Positions 1 to 8,153 of a stretch of DNA of 64,000 nucleotides are shown here, piece by piece. Position 1 is the stretch's first letter; every line of letters begins with the position of its first letter. The stretch is from Erwinia persicina (lineage in GTDB: Bacteria; Pseudomonadota; Gammaproteobacteria; Enterobacterales; Enterobacteriaceae). The stretch covers positions 310,001 to 374,000 of the forward strand of contig NZ_JACYMO010000001.1 in assembly GCF_014838825.1 (NCBI RefSeq), written 5' to 3'. Both the position numbers and the translations under genes were made by a program. Below the pieces are notes generated by a model, which was given only the letters and a program-made list of their open reading frames with translations, made no database searches and was not told the origin of the DNA.

Positions 1-1931
1 TGGGCAGTATGGAAGACGCCGGGGTGCGCAGCTATCTCTGCCTGCGCGGTGGAATTGTGGTACCGGACTACCTCGGCAGTAAAAGCACCTTTACCCTGGG
101 CCAGTTTGGCGGCCATGCGGGGCGGGCACTGCGCACCGGGGACGTACTGCACCTCTCTACCCTGACTGACCCTGGTGCTGGTGTTACCCTGCCACCGGCG
201 CTGGTGCCACATTTGCCGGCATGCCGGCTACTGCGGGTGATCTATGGCCCCCATGCGTCACCGGAGTATTTCACCGCAGATTATATTAATACCTTTTTTG
301 CGACCGACTGGGAGGTTCACTTTAACTCGAGCCGCACCGGGGTGCGCCTGATCGGCCCGAAACCGGAGTGGGTGCGCGACAGCGGCGGCGAGGCCGGGCT
401 GCATCCGTCCAATATTCATGACAACCCCTATGCGGTGGGCGCGGTGGACTTTACCGGCGACATGCCGGTGATCCTCGGCCCGGACGGCCCGAGCCTCGGC
501 GGGTTTGTCTGCCCGGTGACGGTGATCGAAGCCGACTTGTGGCAGATTGGCCAGCTTAAGGCTGGCGACCGGCTGCGCTTTGTGCCGGTCGATATCGCCA
601 CTGCCCGGCAGCTTTACGCCGGGCGTCAGGCGGAGCTGGCCGATCTTATTCCGTCAGAGCCCGCGTGGCAGCCGGCGGCGCTGACCTCGCCGGTGGTGCT
701 GGATCGGGGGGAAAAGGACGCTCGCCTGGTGGCACGCCTGTCCGGCGATACCCACCTGCTGCTGGAAATCGGCTCGCCGGAGCTGGATCTGGTGCTGCGC
801 TTTCGCGGCCACGCGCTGATGCAGGCGCTGGAAGCCCTGAATCATCCGGCTGTCATTGACCTGACGCCGGGTATCCGGTCACTGCAAATCCACTATCAAC
901 CCGATCGTCTGCCGCAGCAGGAACTGCTCGGCATTATCGACGGGCTGTGGCAGAAAGTAACCGGACTGCAGGATCTGCGCGTACCGTCGCGGGTCGTCTG
1001 GCTGCCGCTGTCGTGGGACGATCCCGCCTGCCAGCAGGCAATTGATAAATATATGACCACGGTGCGCCGGGATGCACCATGGTGCCCGAGTAACCTGGAG
1101 TTTATCCGCCGCATTAACGATCTGCCGGATATCGACGCGGTCTTCGACACGGTATTTGCCGCCAGCTATCTGGTGATGGGGCTGGGGGATGTCTATCTTG
1201 GCGCGCCGGTGGCAACTCCCCTTGACCCGCGCCACCGGCTGGTGACCACCAAATATAACCCGGCACGCACCTGGACGGCGGAAAACTCGGTAGGGATTGG
1301 CGGCGCTTATCTCTGCGTTTACGGGATGGAAGGGCCGGGAGGCTACCAGTTTGTCGGACGCACGCTGCAGATGTGGAACCGCTACCGTGAGGTGGCCGAC
1401 TTCGGCGGTAAACCCTGGCTGCTGCGCTTCTTCGACCAGATCCGGTTTTACCCGGTCTCCGCAGAGGAGCTGCTGCGTATTCGCCGCGATTTTCCGCTGG
1501 GGCGCTATCCGTTACGCATTGAGCAGACCGAACTGGCGCTGGCCGACTATCAGCAGTTCCTGGCGGAGCAGGCGACGGGCATCAGCGATTTCCGTCAGCA
1601 TCAGCGCGCGGCGTTCAACGCCGAACGTGAACGCTGGATCGCCAGCGGCCAGGCGCATTTTGACAGCCAGGAGGCCGCCGCCGGGTTGAGCGAGGACGCC
1701 CCGTTAGCCGCCGGGCTGCTGGCCGTGGAGAGTGCGATCGCGGGCAATCTGTGGCAGGTGAAGTGCGCAGTGGGTGACAGTGTCACGCAAGGTGATGTAC
1801 TGGTGATTATCGAAGCGATGAAAATGGAGATACCGCTGCTGGCGCCGTGCGATGGTGTGATCGAGGAAGTCAGGGTAGAGCCCGGGTCGACGGTCCGTGC
1901 CGGACAGTGTGTGGTGGTGATGGCGGTGTAA
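1..1931 (+). CDS. Urea carboxylase, C-terminal part (5' truncated by window edge)
   Basis: The reading frame is open from the left edge, so this is the 3' part of a longer gene. The visible 640 residues contain the tail of a KipA/AHS2-like carboxyltransferase half, then a KipI/AHS1-like half from about residue 235 (DARLVARLSGDTHLLLEIG), and a biotinyl carrier domain over the last 70 residues with the biotin-lysine motif EAMKMEI. This order is that of urea carboxylase, which carboxylates urea to allophanate using ATP and bicarbonate. The biotin carboxylase half and any allophanate hydrolase would lie left of the window. The gene converges on lplA with a shared terminator between them. A matS site is embedded in the coding sequence. 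Family call is firm; the substrate is inferred from the family. Confidence 0.88.
   Translation, partial: GSMEDAGVRSYLCLRGGIVVPDYLGSKSTFTLGQFGGHAGRALRTGDVLHLSTLTDPGAGVTLPPALVPHLPACRLLRVIYGPHASPEYFTADYINTFFATDWEVHFNSSRTGVRLIGPKPEWVRDSGGEAGLHPSNIHDNPYAVGAVDFTGDMPVILGPDGPSLGGFVCPVTVIEADLWQIGQLKAGDRLRFVPVDIATARQLYAGRQAELADLIPSEPAWQPAALTSPVVLDRGEKDARLVARLSGDTHLLLEIGSPELDLVLRFRGHALMQALEALNHPAVIDLTPGIRSLQIHYQPDRLPQQELLGIIDGLWQKVTGLQDLRVPSRVVWLPLSWDDPACQQAIDKYMTTVRRDAPWCPSNLEFIRRINDLPDIDAVFDTVFAASYLVMGLGDVYLGAPVATPLDPRHRLVTTKYNPARTWTAENSVGIGGAYLCVYGMEGPGGYQFVGRTLQMWNRYREVADFGGKPWLLRFFDQIRFYPVSAEELLRIRRDFPLGRYPLRIEQTELALADYQQFLAEQATGISDFRQHQRAAFNAERERWIASGQAHFDSQEAAAGLSEDAPLAAGLLAVESAIAGNLWQVKCAVGDSVTQGDVLVIIEAMKMEIPLLAPCDGVIEEVRVEPGSTVRAGQCVVVMAV
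1774..1786. promoter_or_regulatory. matS site (MatP binding, Ter macrodomain)
   Basis: GTGACAGTGTCAC is a perfect match to the matS consensus GTGACRNYGTCAC. It lies inside the biotinyl domain of urea carboxylase. A second perfect copy is at 37393. The spacing of about 36 kb resembles the average matS spacing in the E. coli Ter domain, and dif is in the same window. Confidence 0.75.
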
Positions 1932-1945
1932 TCACGGCGGGCGCA

Positions 1946-1977
1946 CGGGGCGGCCTGTTTTTCCGGCCGGCCCGTTT
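1946..1977. terminator. Terminator between convergent urea carboxylase and lplA
   Basis: Ten-base stem CGGGGCGGCC / GGCCGGCCCG with one mismatch, a 9-nt T-rich loop and a TTT tail. It lies 15 bp after the urea carboxylase stop and 13 bp from the lplA stop. Confidence 0.6.
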
Positions 1978-1989
1978 CATCCGCCCCGG

Positions 1990-3006
1990 CTAGCGGATAC
2001 TTTCTGCCAGCCACTGCTCCAGCTCCGTCAGCTCCACCGCCTGCTGAGGGAACACCTCCCTCAGCCGTGCCACCCTGGCTGCCAGCGCCTCCGGCCGATA
2101 CTCGGTGCCGGGCAGCTGCTCTGCCAGCTGTTCTAACGGCGTCAGGTTCAGGCTGTCGCTGAAAATCTGGCAGCGGCTGATCTTGCCACGCTCAACATCG
2201 ACGTGGATCTCCACGCCACCCCAGCTAAAACGGGTATCCAGCAGATGCTGGAACTGCGGTGCCTGGCCGAAATTCCACTGCCAGCTGCTCTGTTTGGCGA
2301 ACTGCGCCTCGAAGCCGGGCAGGTCGGGCAGGGACGTCGGGGAGATATGCTCGGGCTGGCATGCTTCGCCAAAATGGTCGAAGAAGGCCGCCGTCACCGC
2401 GCTGCAAATCGCTTCAAAGGTGATACCCGGCACCAGCTCTTCCAGATTCGCCACGCGCGAGCGCACGGAGGTAATGCCTTTGGCCTGCAATTTCTTGACG
2501 TCAGGATTGAGGTAATCGGCCAGGCGGGAGAGGTCGGCATCGCGCAGGATGGTGCCGTGATGGAAACCGCGATCGTGGGTTTCATGGTAAGCAGAACCGG
2601 AAATTTTACGCACCCCGTCGGCCGTATTCACCACCAGGTCATTACGGCCTGAGGCTTCAGCCTGAATACCCAGTGACGCCAGCGCCCGTAGAATAATCCC
2701 GGTCGACACGCTTTTGTCGTACTCCGGTTTCCCGGCCATAAAAGTAAAACAGCAGTTGCCGAGGTCATGAAACACCGCGCCACCGCCGCTGCTGCGTCGC
2801 GCCAGGCGGATGCCATCTTCTTCCATGCGCCGCGTATTGCACTCTTTCCACGGGTTCTGCGAACGGCCAATGACGACTGTCTCGGCATTGCGCCACAAAA
2901 ACAGCACTCGCTGAGTCGCCGGCATCTGGCGGAAAATAGACTCTTCCACGGCCAGGTTAAACCAGGGGTCCCAGGAATCCGATAACAGTAAACGCAGTGT
3001 GGACAT
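1990..3006 (-). CDS. lplA: Lipoate-protein ligase A
   Basis: 338 residues, the same length as E. coli LplA and very similar from the first residues ([19 protein letters not shown]). The enzyme activates free lipoate with ATP and attaches it to lysines of E2 and GcvH proteins in the cytoplasm. The lipoate/ATP-binding loop [12 protein letters not shown] and the KISGSAY motif with the catalytic lysine are both present. The frame stays open for 44 codons upstream, but the ATG at 3006 matches the family start. The first 27 bases of the gene and its leader are duplicated at 4861-5012, on the far side of the inserted HNH island, so the promoter and 5' end of this copy may have arrived with the island or been duplicated when it came in. 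Confidence 0.95.
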   Translation of the reverse strand: MSTLRLLLSDSWDPWFNLAVEESIFRQMPATQRVLFLWRNAETVVIGRSQNPWKECNTRRMEEDGIRLARRSSGGGAVFHDLGNCCFTFMAGKPEYDKSVSTGIILRALASLGIQAEASGRNDLVVNTADGVRKISGSAYHETHDRGFHHGTILRDADLSRLADYLNPDVKKLQAKGITSVRSRVANLEELVPGITFEAICSAVTAAFFDHFGEACQPEHISPTSLPDLPGFEAQFAKQSSWQWNFGQAPQFQHLLDTRFSWGGVEIHVDVERGKISRCQIFSDSLNLTPLEQLAEQLPGTEYRPEALAARVARLREVFPQQAVELTELEQWLAESIR

Positions 3007-3131
3007 GCTTGACTCCATTGAAGTTTTGGCGGCGCAGGGATAATACCACCATCGGCTAAAACATCCAGAAAGCTGCCTGTGCCCGTCATCAGCGCGGGTC
3101 GATCGGAAAAGATGAAGGATCCACGGAGGAA
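2980..3131. repeat. Direct repeat copy 1: lplA 5' end plus leader (left border of HNH island)
   Basis: This segment is repeated in the same orientation at 4861-5012. The first 50 bases (lplA codons 1-9 and ribosome-binding region) are identical. The rest differs at about ten positions before similarity fades near 3131. The two copies flank the AT-rich segment 3132-4860. Confidence 0.85.
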
Positions 3132-3300
3132 ATATCAAAAATACATCAATACACCATAACTATATAGTAATATGTATTTTAGTGATCGAGTACTGCGTAT
3201 TGATATTCAGATAGAGGGCGGTTTTTATTTCTGCGTGGTTGACATTTTCCATTATTTATGGGGAAGATATCAAAAAATATATGATAAAGAGGTTTTGAAT

Positions 3301-4062
3301 ATGGATATAAAAATAAGTAGGAAGAAGTTCATTGAAAAACAGGGAGCTACATGTAAAAACTGGAATTGGAGCTGGTCATTTGTTAATCACGATGAGAGGT
3401 TTGTAATCTTTGGCACTTGGGATGAGGAGCCATTCATGACTAAATCTATTATTTTAAAAGACATATGGATTATGCAGACCAATCGAAAAACCGGGGTAAG
3501 TAGAAAGGCACCCGGATTTTATCAAGCATTAGAACACATAGATCTTATAATAAATAAAGGCTATGAACTTCGTATCTTTCGGATGGTTTATAATCAAAGA
3601 GGCCCTGATTCAGAAGTTGCGAAAATTAAAAATTTTGATCAAAAATTGCACACAAGAAACCTCCTAAATGAGAATGGCGTTTGGTATGCGACAATTGAGA
3701 GTATGAGTACAGTTTTTCCAGATGAAATTACCGATTCTGAAATTTTTATAGAGGGTGCGAAGAAGAGAGTTACAGTGAATTCTTATGAAAGAGATCCTGA
3801 AGCCAGGCTTGCTTGCATAGCTCATTATGGTACTACTTGTCAGTGCTGTGGGTTCGATTTTGAAGAGGTCTATGGAGAGCATGGGAAAGGCTTTATTCAT
3901 GTCCACCATGTTAAAGCGTTAAGTACGTTAGGGGAGGGTTATAAACTAAACCCTGTAAAAGATCTTATTCCTTTATGCCCAAACTGTCATGCAATGGTAC
4001 ATCGAGGTAATAAGTTGTTGCAGGTAAGTGAATTAATAGATTATCTAAAAATAGCTCATTAG
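3301..4062 (+). CDS. HNH endonuclease, McrA-like restriction type
   Basis: 253 residues from the ATG at 3301, which follows an AGAGG ribosome-binding site; an upstream in-frame ATG at 3172 has less support. The C-terminal third is a zinc-finger HNH nuclease: CQCCGFDF, then HVHHVKALS, then the second Cys pair CPNCHAMVHRG. This arrangement is typical of predicted restriction endonucleases of the McrA/COG3183 type. The N-terminal part (GATCKNWNWSWSFVN, FVIFGTWD) resembles the N-terminal recognition domain of such proteins, possibly a PUA-like modified-base reader (inference). The gene is much more AT-rich than its surroundings and lies in an insertion between two lplA 5' ends, which suggests horizontal transfer and a role in restricting modified foreign DNA. 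Confidence 0.85.
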   Translation: MDIKISRKKFIEKQGATCKNWNWSWSFVNHDERFVIFGTWDEEPFMTKSIILKDIWIMQTNRKTGVSRKAPGFYQALEHIDLIINKGYELRIFRMVYNQRGPDSEVAKIKNFDQKLHTRNLLNENGVWYATIESMSTVFPDEITDSEIFIEGAKKRVTVNSYERDPEARLACIAHYGTTCQCCGFDFEEVYGEHGKGFIHVHHVKALSTLGEGYKLNPVKDLIPLCPNCHAMVHRGNKLLQVSELIDYLKIAH

Positions 4063-4080
4063 CATAACTATGAAAAAACC

Positions 4081-4113
4081 TGGTGAGCAACTTAAATAAA
4101 CAACTGCTCACCA
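4081..4113. terminator. Bidirectional terminator-like hairpin
   Basis: Perfect 9-bp inverted repeat TGGTGAGCA / TGCTCACCA with a 15-nt loop, with an A-run just upstream and T-rich sequence after it. It lies between the convergent HNH gene and the membrane gene. Confidence 0.5.
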
Positions 4114-4124
4114 TGCTGTTGTTA

Positions 4125-4538
4125 TTATGAAAAGATGAACATCTCTTCAATTGATCGATTTTTTAAAGTATCATGTCTCGTTGAGATTCCTTCCCACGCG
4201 TTAACAAGGTTTTTCTTTTTTTCGCCCAGTTCACCAAGCCTAATTAATGCATTAATTGTGTTTGAGTCATTATTAAAAAAACTCAAATAAGGCCAGATTG
4301 AGTTTCCAAAATCGGATAGGAAAGGTCTAATGCTTTTAATTTCATCACTCGTGTCAATGATTCCTAATCTCTTTATGTGTGCAAACTTTCTTAGTAATGC
4401 GTTGATGTCACATGAAAGGTTTTGGGCATCAGTTTTAATTGCATCAATGAGGGTTGTATTGGTATAGTGTTTTTCTAAATTACAAAAATCAATATAGATC
4501 CGATCTGTTCTCCCCTTGATGCTATCTAACTCTGTCAT
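4125..4538 (-). CDS. Hypothetical protein, cytoplasmic half of a frameshifted membrane protein
   Basis: 137 residues, no recognised family, with a mostly helical, charged composition. The start codon overlaps the stop of the preceding membrane ORF by one base and has no ribosome-binding site. Reading the upstream DNA in this frame gives a smooth continuation back to the poly-A run at 4568-4576 (KKKSAAFEHAIELMTELDS), so the two ORFs are very probably one gene of about 224 residues split by a single-base slip. It lies on the AT-rich island beside the HNH nuclease. Function unknown; a defence-linked membrane partner is possible but unproven. Confidence 0.6.
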   Translation of the reverse strand: MTELDSIKGRTDRIYIDFCNLEKHYTNTTLIDAIKTDAQNLSCDINALLRKFAHIKRLGIIDTSDEIKSIRPFLSDFGNSIWPYLSFFNNDSNTINALIRLGELGEKKKNLVNAWEGISTRHDTLKNRSIEEMFIFS

Positions 4539-4798
4539 TAGTTCAATTGCATGCTCAAATGCCGCGCTTTTTTTTTGTTTATTAACCAGTTTCTTGCTGC
4601 TATAACACCATAGATAGCGGCAATAGCCATAATTGCATTACTGATGGCAATTACGGCATCACTGAGAGTACCTAAATCCAGAGGTTTATAATTTTTGAAG
4701 TAAAAATATTTCAGCATCATATAGATGCACATTATCATTGTTATAGTTATAACCAGTTCGAAAATGAACTTTGATATTCCGCTTGATTGTTTTTTCAC
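4538..4798 (-). CDS. Small membrane protein, N-terminal half of a frameshifted gene
   Basis: 86 residues from a GTG at 4798 preceded by AAGG at good spacing; a TTG at 4825 is an alternative start. Two hydrophobic segments are visible: FIFELVITITMIMCIYMML and AVIAISNAIMAIAAIYGVIAA, followed by a basic patch NWLINKKK. The frame runs through a run of nine A residues (plus strand T9 at 4568-4576) and ends eight codons later. A minus-one shift in the run joins it to the downstream 137-residue frame. This could be a degraded gene, programmed slippage, or a sequencing error. Neighbour of the HNH endonuclease, convergent with it. Confidence 0.6.
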   Translation of the reverse strand: MKKQSSGISKFIFELVITITMIMCIYMMLKYFYFKNYKPLDLGTLSDAVIAISNAIMAIAAIYGVIAARNWLINKKKARHLSMQLN

Positions 4799-4860
4799 TT
4801 GCCATGCCTTATTTAAAAAATTCAATTAAATATTCAAAAAACTCATGGTTTTTAGTTAAA

Positions 4861-5012
4861 CGATAACAGTAAACGCAGTGTGGACATGCTTGACTCCATT
4901 GAAGTTTTTGCGGCGCAGGGATGATACCACTATCGGGGAAAACGTCCAGAATGCTGCCTTTGCCCGTCATCAGCACGGGTCGTTCGGAAAAGATGATCGA
5001 TCCCTGAGGTAT
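4861..5012 (-). pseudogene. lplA 5' remnant, direct repeat copy 2 (right border of HNH island)
   Basis: Contains the first nine codons of lplA and the upstream leader, colinear with 2980-3131. The lplA frame breaks off abruptly at 4861, where the sequence changes to AT-rich island DNA. This is probably either the original lplA 5' end stranded by the insertion or a target duplication. Confidence 0.8.
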
Positions 5013-5241
5013 CCCCACAAATGTCAGTCGCTGATAATTTGGCCTCCGGCCCGAAAATAGAGTGCGCACTGTGGGGTTAAAACCGTCACTGCATACGCGC
5101 TTTCGTAGGGTTCGACCCTTTTTTCCGGTCGAACCGGGCTGATTGTCTGCACCACGGGCGAGGTCTGCGCCACTGGCTGACCGGAAAAGAAGATCAGCCA
5201 CTACGGATTGATGCCTGTTTTATTTTGTGGGGATCCCTCAG
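5004..5241. mobile_element. MITE-like element A with IS10-like inverted ends, 10-bp target duplication
   Basis: 238 bp bounded by inverted repeats CTGAGGTATCCCCACAAA (5004-5021) and TTTGTGGGGATCCCTCAG (5224-5241), 17 of 18 matching. The perfect direct repeat TGATCGATCC stands immediately outside both ends (4994-5003 and 5242-5251). The ends resemble the IS10 terminus (CTGAGAGATCCCC, from memory), an IS4-family element. There is no transposase inside. The interior contains two hairpins (5109-5135 and 5174-5200) and a short spurious minus-strand ORF. Confidence 0.8.
5109..5135. repeat. Hairpin repeat with GGAAAAAA-type loop
   Basis: On the minus strand, arm GGTTCGACC, an A-rich loop and arm GGTCGAACC form a perfect 9-bp stem. 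A related hairpin at 5490-5516 has a compensatory A-T/T-A change at the third pair. Looser relatives are near 3096, 4978, 5174-5200 and 22887-22912. Confidence 0.6.
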
Positions 5242-5251
5242 TGATCGATCC

Positions 5252-5467
5252 CTACGCAAGATCGTAATCGCGTCGGGGTTTTCAAACTCACAGCGAGCAA
5301 CGGTTCTGCGGGGATGGGGCCTTTTTGAGATAAGCCGGACGTCACGCGACAGGACGTCGCGTGCCGAGGCCCGCAGGGATGCGGTTTTTGCCGATCCGGC
5401 GTGCTCAAACTGGCCCCGGACCTGACTCACCGCTTCCAGCAAATAAAAAGCGACAAAGATCCCTCAG
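5252..5467. repeat. Degenerate repeat unit containing the 137-bp core shared with element B
   Basis: Positions 5289-5425 are strongly similar to 23267-23404 inside element B, including three hairpins. The segment ends in ACAAAGATCCCTCAG (to 5467), a decayed version of the element terminus. I read it as the right part of an older B-type element into or beside which element A inserted. Stem CACGCGAC / GTCGCGTG at 5343-5363 covaries with the copy at 23321-23342. Confidence 0.65.
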
Positions 5468-5489
5468 TGATTTTGCAAACTCTCGGCGC

Positions 5490-5516
5490 GGATCGACCGG
5501 AAAAAAAGGTCGATCC
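5490..5516. repeat. Hairpin repeat with GGAAAAAAA loop
   Basis: Perfect 9-bp stem GGATCGACC / GGTCGATCC around a 9-nt GGAAAAAAA loop, followed by CTAC. Same family as 5109-5135. With the T-rich complement it could also act as a terminator-like structure. Confidence 0.55.
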
Positions 5517-5719
5517 CTACTAAATACGGTACGGCTATTATTTTAATCAGGGGTGAATGTTGCCATAGCTAAATATCAGCAATCCAACGCCATATTTGTC
5601 ATAAGTGTGGCGCTTTACTTCATATTATCGCTCTGATTATATTAATGAAATCTGAAAAAATCTCTTTGCTGATGGCCTGCGCCATCTGGCATTTATTTGC
5701 CTGTTAATTAAGGGACATC

Positions 5720-6934
5720 ATGAGCCAATCAGCGAGTACTACCGGCCAGAATAAAACAGCGGCAGTGATCCTCAGTCACGAACAGGCGATCGAGGCCGCA
5801 CAGGCGGTTGCCGATCTGGCACGCTCCGATGTGGTGGCCCGCGACCGGGACCGCCTCTATCCGCTGGAAGCGTTGGCGCTGTTCAGCCGCAGCGGACTGG
5901 GCAGTATTTCTGTGCCCCGCGCTTTTGGTGGCGGCGGACTGTCGTACCGCACGCTGGCAGAGGTGTTCCGCATTATCTCGGCTGTGGACCCCTCGCTGGG
6001 GCAGATCCCGCAAAACCATTTCGCCCTCATCCAGTTGCTGCTTGATGAAGGCACGTCCGCCCAACAGCAGACTATTTTCAGCGCCGTGGTGCAGGGGCTG
6101 CGCCTCGGCAACGGCGGCCCGGAAAAAAATACCCGGCATACCCGTGAAGTGACGGCTCGCCTGGTCCAGGGGCCGGATGGCCTGCGTCTGACCGGCAGCA
6201 AGTTCTACTCTACCGGTGCTCTGTTCGCCGACATTATCGTTACCACCGCATTGAATGATGACGGGCAGGCGGTGATGGCCTTTATGCCGCGCGAATCGGT
6301 CGGGCTGGAGATTGTCGATGACTGGTCCGGCATGGGTCAGCGCACCACCGCCAGCGGAACAATCCATCTCGATGCGGTGCGGGTAGATGCCGCACTGGTG
6401 ATCCCGATGCCAGGGGGCGACAAACCGTCACTGCGTGGCCCGGTCTCGCAGCTGTTACAGGCGGCCATCGATGCCGGAATTGGCCGGGGGGCCTTTGATG
6501 AGGGCTGCGAGTTTATTCGTCGCCACTCGCGCCCGTGGGTGGATGCCGGGGTAGAGCGAAACGCTGACGATCCTCATTTACAGGCCGATGTGGGCCGGGT
6601 GTTTATTGAACTGGTCGCGGCGGAATCCCTGCTGCGCCGGGCGGCCAGCACGCTGGATAACATCGACCCCGCCCAGTTGGATGCCCGGACCGCCGCGCTG
6701 GCTTCTATTGCGGTAGCCGAAGCCAAAGTGCTCACCACCGAGATTGCGCTGTTAGCCAGCGAAAAGCTGCTGGAGTGGGGCGGCAGTCGCGCCACGCTCA
6801 GCGAGCATGGCCTTGACCGCCACTGGCGCAATGCACGCACCCATACCCTGCACGATCCGCTCCGCTGGAAGTTTCACGCCATCGGTAATTACTACCTCAA
6901 CGGTCAGCTTCCGGTGCGTCATGCCTGGATTTAA
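5720..6934 (+). CDS. SfnB-family sulfur acquisition oxidoreductase (acyl-CoA dehydrogenase fold)
   Basis: 404 residues. The protein belongs to the SfnB/DszC-like branch of the acyl-CoA dehydrogenase superfamily: FGGGGLSYRTLAEVF and QIPQNHF near residues 75-105, KFYSTGALFAD near 165, DWSGMGQRTTASGT near 205, and the C-terminal hallmark LDRHWRNARTHTLHDP. Such proteins use reduced flavin and oxygen and are linked to sulfur scavenging from organosulfur compounds such as sulfones; the actual substrate here is unknown. The ATG follows AAGGGAC. It starts a run of six same-strand genes (to 12060) with short gaps or overlaps, suggesting one operon. The AT-rich 180 bp upstream (5540-5719) presumably holds the promoter. 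Confidence 0.85.
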   Translation: MSQSASTTGQNKTAAVILSHEQAIEAAQAVADLARSDVVARDRDRLYPLEALALFSRSGLGSISVPRAFGGGGLSYRTLAEVFRIISAVDPSLGQIPQNHFALIQLLLDEGTSAQQQTIFSAVVQGLRLGNGGPEKNTRHTREVTARLVQGPDGLRLTGSKFYSTGALFADIIVTTALNDDGQAVMAFMPRESVGLEIVDDWSGMGQRTTASGTIHLDAVRVDAALVIPMPGGDKPSLRGPVSQLLQAAIDAGIGRGAFDEGCEFIRRHSRPWVDAGVERNADDPHLQADVGRVFIELVAAESLLRRAASTLDNIDPAQLDARTAALASIAVAEAKVLTTEIALLASEKLLEWGGSRATLSEHGLDRHWRNARTHTLHDPLRWKFHAIGNYYLNGQLPVRHAWI

Positions 6935-6944
6935 GGAACCCATC

Positions 6945-8153
6945 ATGCCTCTCAGCCAGGTGAAACCAAAACAGCAGGCCAGCCGTATCACCAGCGCCGC
7001 GCAGGCGATAGACGTTGCACAGCAGCTGGCGCAGGAATTCCGCAGCGGTGCCGCACGCCGTGACCGTGAGCGTGAACTGCCTGTCGCGCCTCTGCGGGCG
7101 CTGTTTGCCTCCGGGCTGGGGGCGATCACCGTGCCCGGGGAATTTGGTGGAGCGGATGTGTCCACCGCCGTGCTGGCGCAGGTGATCGCCATGATCAGCG
7201 AAGCAGATGCCGCGATTGGTCAGGTGCCGCAGAACCACTTTTATGCGCTGGAAGTGCTGCGCCTTAACGGCAACACGGCTCAGCAACAGCGTTTCTATCA
7301 GGAAGTGCTGGAGGGCGTGCATCTTGGCAATGCGCTGGCTGAGTTCAGTTCGGCCGCCGCCCACCAGCGCAGCACCTCGGTACTGCCGCAGGACGACGGC
7401 TGGCAGCTTAACGGCCAGAAGTTTTACGCCACGGGCGCCCTGTTTGCCGACCGTATTCCCACCGCGGCACGCGGGGAGGACGGTAAAGAGCAACTGGTGT
7501 TTGTGCCGCGTCATCAGCCAGGAGTGACCGTGACCGACGACTGGTCCGGTTTTGGTCAGCGCACAACGGGCAGCGGGACGGTGCAGTTTGATGCGGTAGC
7601 GGTGGCGGCTGACGATATCATCCCGTTCCAGAGCGCCTTTGAGCGGCCAACCCGCCTCGGGCCGTTCGCACAAATCCTCCATGCCGCGATCGAACAGGGC
7701 ATCGCCCGCGCCGCCTTTAATGACATGCTGAACTTTATCAATACCCACGCGCGTCCGTGGCCGGATGCCGGGGTTGATCATGCCGGGCAGGACCCGCTGA
7801 CCATTGACCGCATCGGCCAGCTGGCCCCGCGTTTGCAGGCCGGAGACGCACTGCTGGCCGACGCTGGCGATGCGGTGGATGCCGCACGGCATCAGGCCAG
7901 CGAGAGAACGGTGGCCGAGGCCTCGATTGCCGTCGCCACGGTAAAAGCCTGGACCACCGAACGGGCGCTGGAAGCCGCCAACCTGCTGTTTGAGCTTTCA
8001 GGCACACGCTCGGCGCTGCGTGAGCACAATCTGGATCGCCACTGGCGTAACGCCCGCACCCACACGCTGCATGATCCGGTGCGCTGGAAATATCCGGCCA
8101 TTGGCAACTACGTGCTGAATGATGTACTGCCGCCGCGCCGGGGAACCTTATGA
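6945..8153 (+). CDS. SfnB-family sulfur acquisition oxidoreductase (second copy)
   Basis: 402 residues from the ATG at 6945 (AAGGAACC upstream); the frame is open further upstream but overlaps the previous gene. It is a paralogue of the gene ending at 6934, with the same motifs: VPGEFGGADVST, QVPQNHFYALE, KFYATGALFAD, DWSGFGQRTTGSGT and LDRHWRNARTHTLHDPVRWK. It is predicted to be a flavin-dependent oxidoreductase in organosulfur assimilation. Its stop overlaps the start of the downstream monooxygenase (ATGA), so the two are translationally coupled and probably act in one pathway. Tandem paralogues suggest different substrates or a heteromer (inference). Confidence 0.85.
   Translation: MPLSQVKPKQQASRITSAAQAIDVAQQLAQEFRSGAARRDRERELPVAPLRALFASGLGAITVPGEFGGADVSTAVLAQVIAMISEADAAIGQVPQNHFYALEVLRLNGNTAQQQRFYQEVLEGVHLGNALAEFSSAAAHQRSTSVLPQDDGWQLNGQKFYATGALFADRIPTAARGEDGKEQLVFVPRHQPGVTVTDDWSGFGQRTTGSGTVQFDAVAVAADDIIPFQSAFERPTRLGPFAQILHAAIEQGIARAAFNDMLNFINTHARPWPDAGVDHAGQDPLTIDRIGQLAPRLQAGDALLADAGDAVDAARHQASERTVAEASIAVATVKAWTTERALEAANLLFELSGTRSALREHNLDRHWRNARTHTLHDPVRWKYPAIGNYVLNDVLPPRRGTL

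Noticed and set aside
4809..5201. 130-codon minus-strand ORF over element A and the lplA remnant
   Set aside because: It runs across a mobile repeat, a target duplication and a gene fragment; composition and lack of homology-like features show it is accidental.
5688..5703. Sigma-54-like promoter TGGCATTTATTTGCC before the first SfnB gene
   Set aside because: The GG-to-GC spacing is one base short of the required ten, and the match elsewhere is weak.
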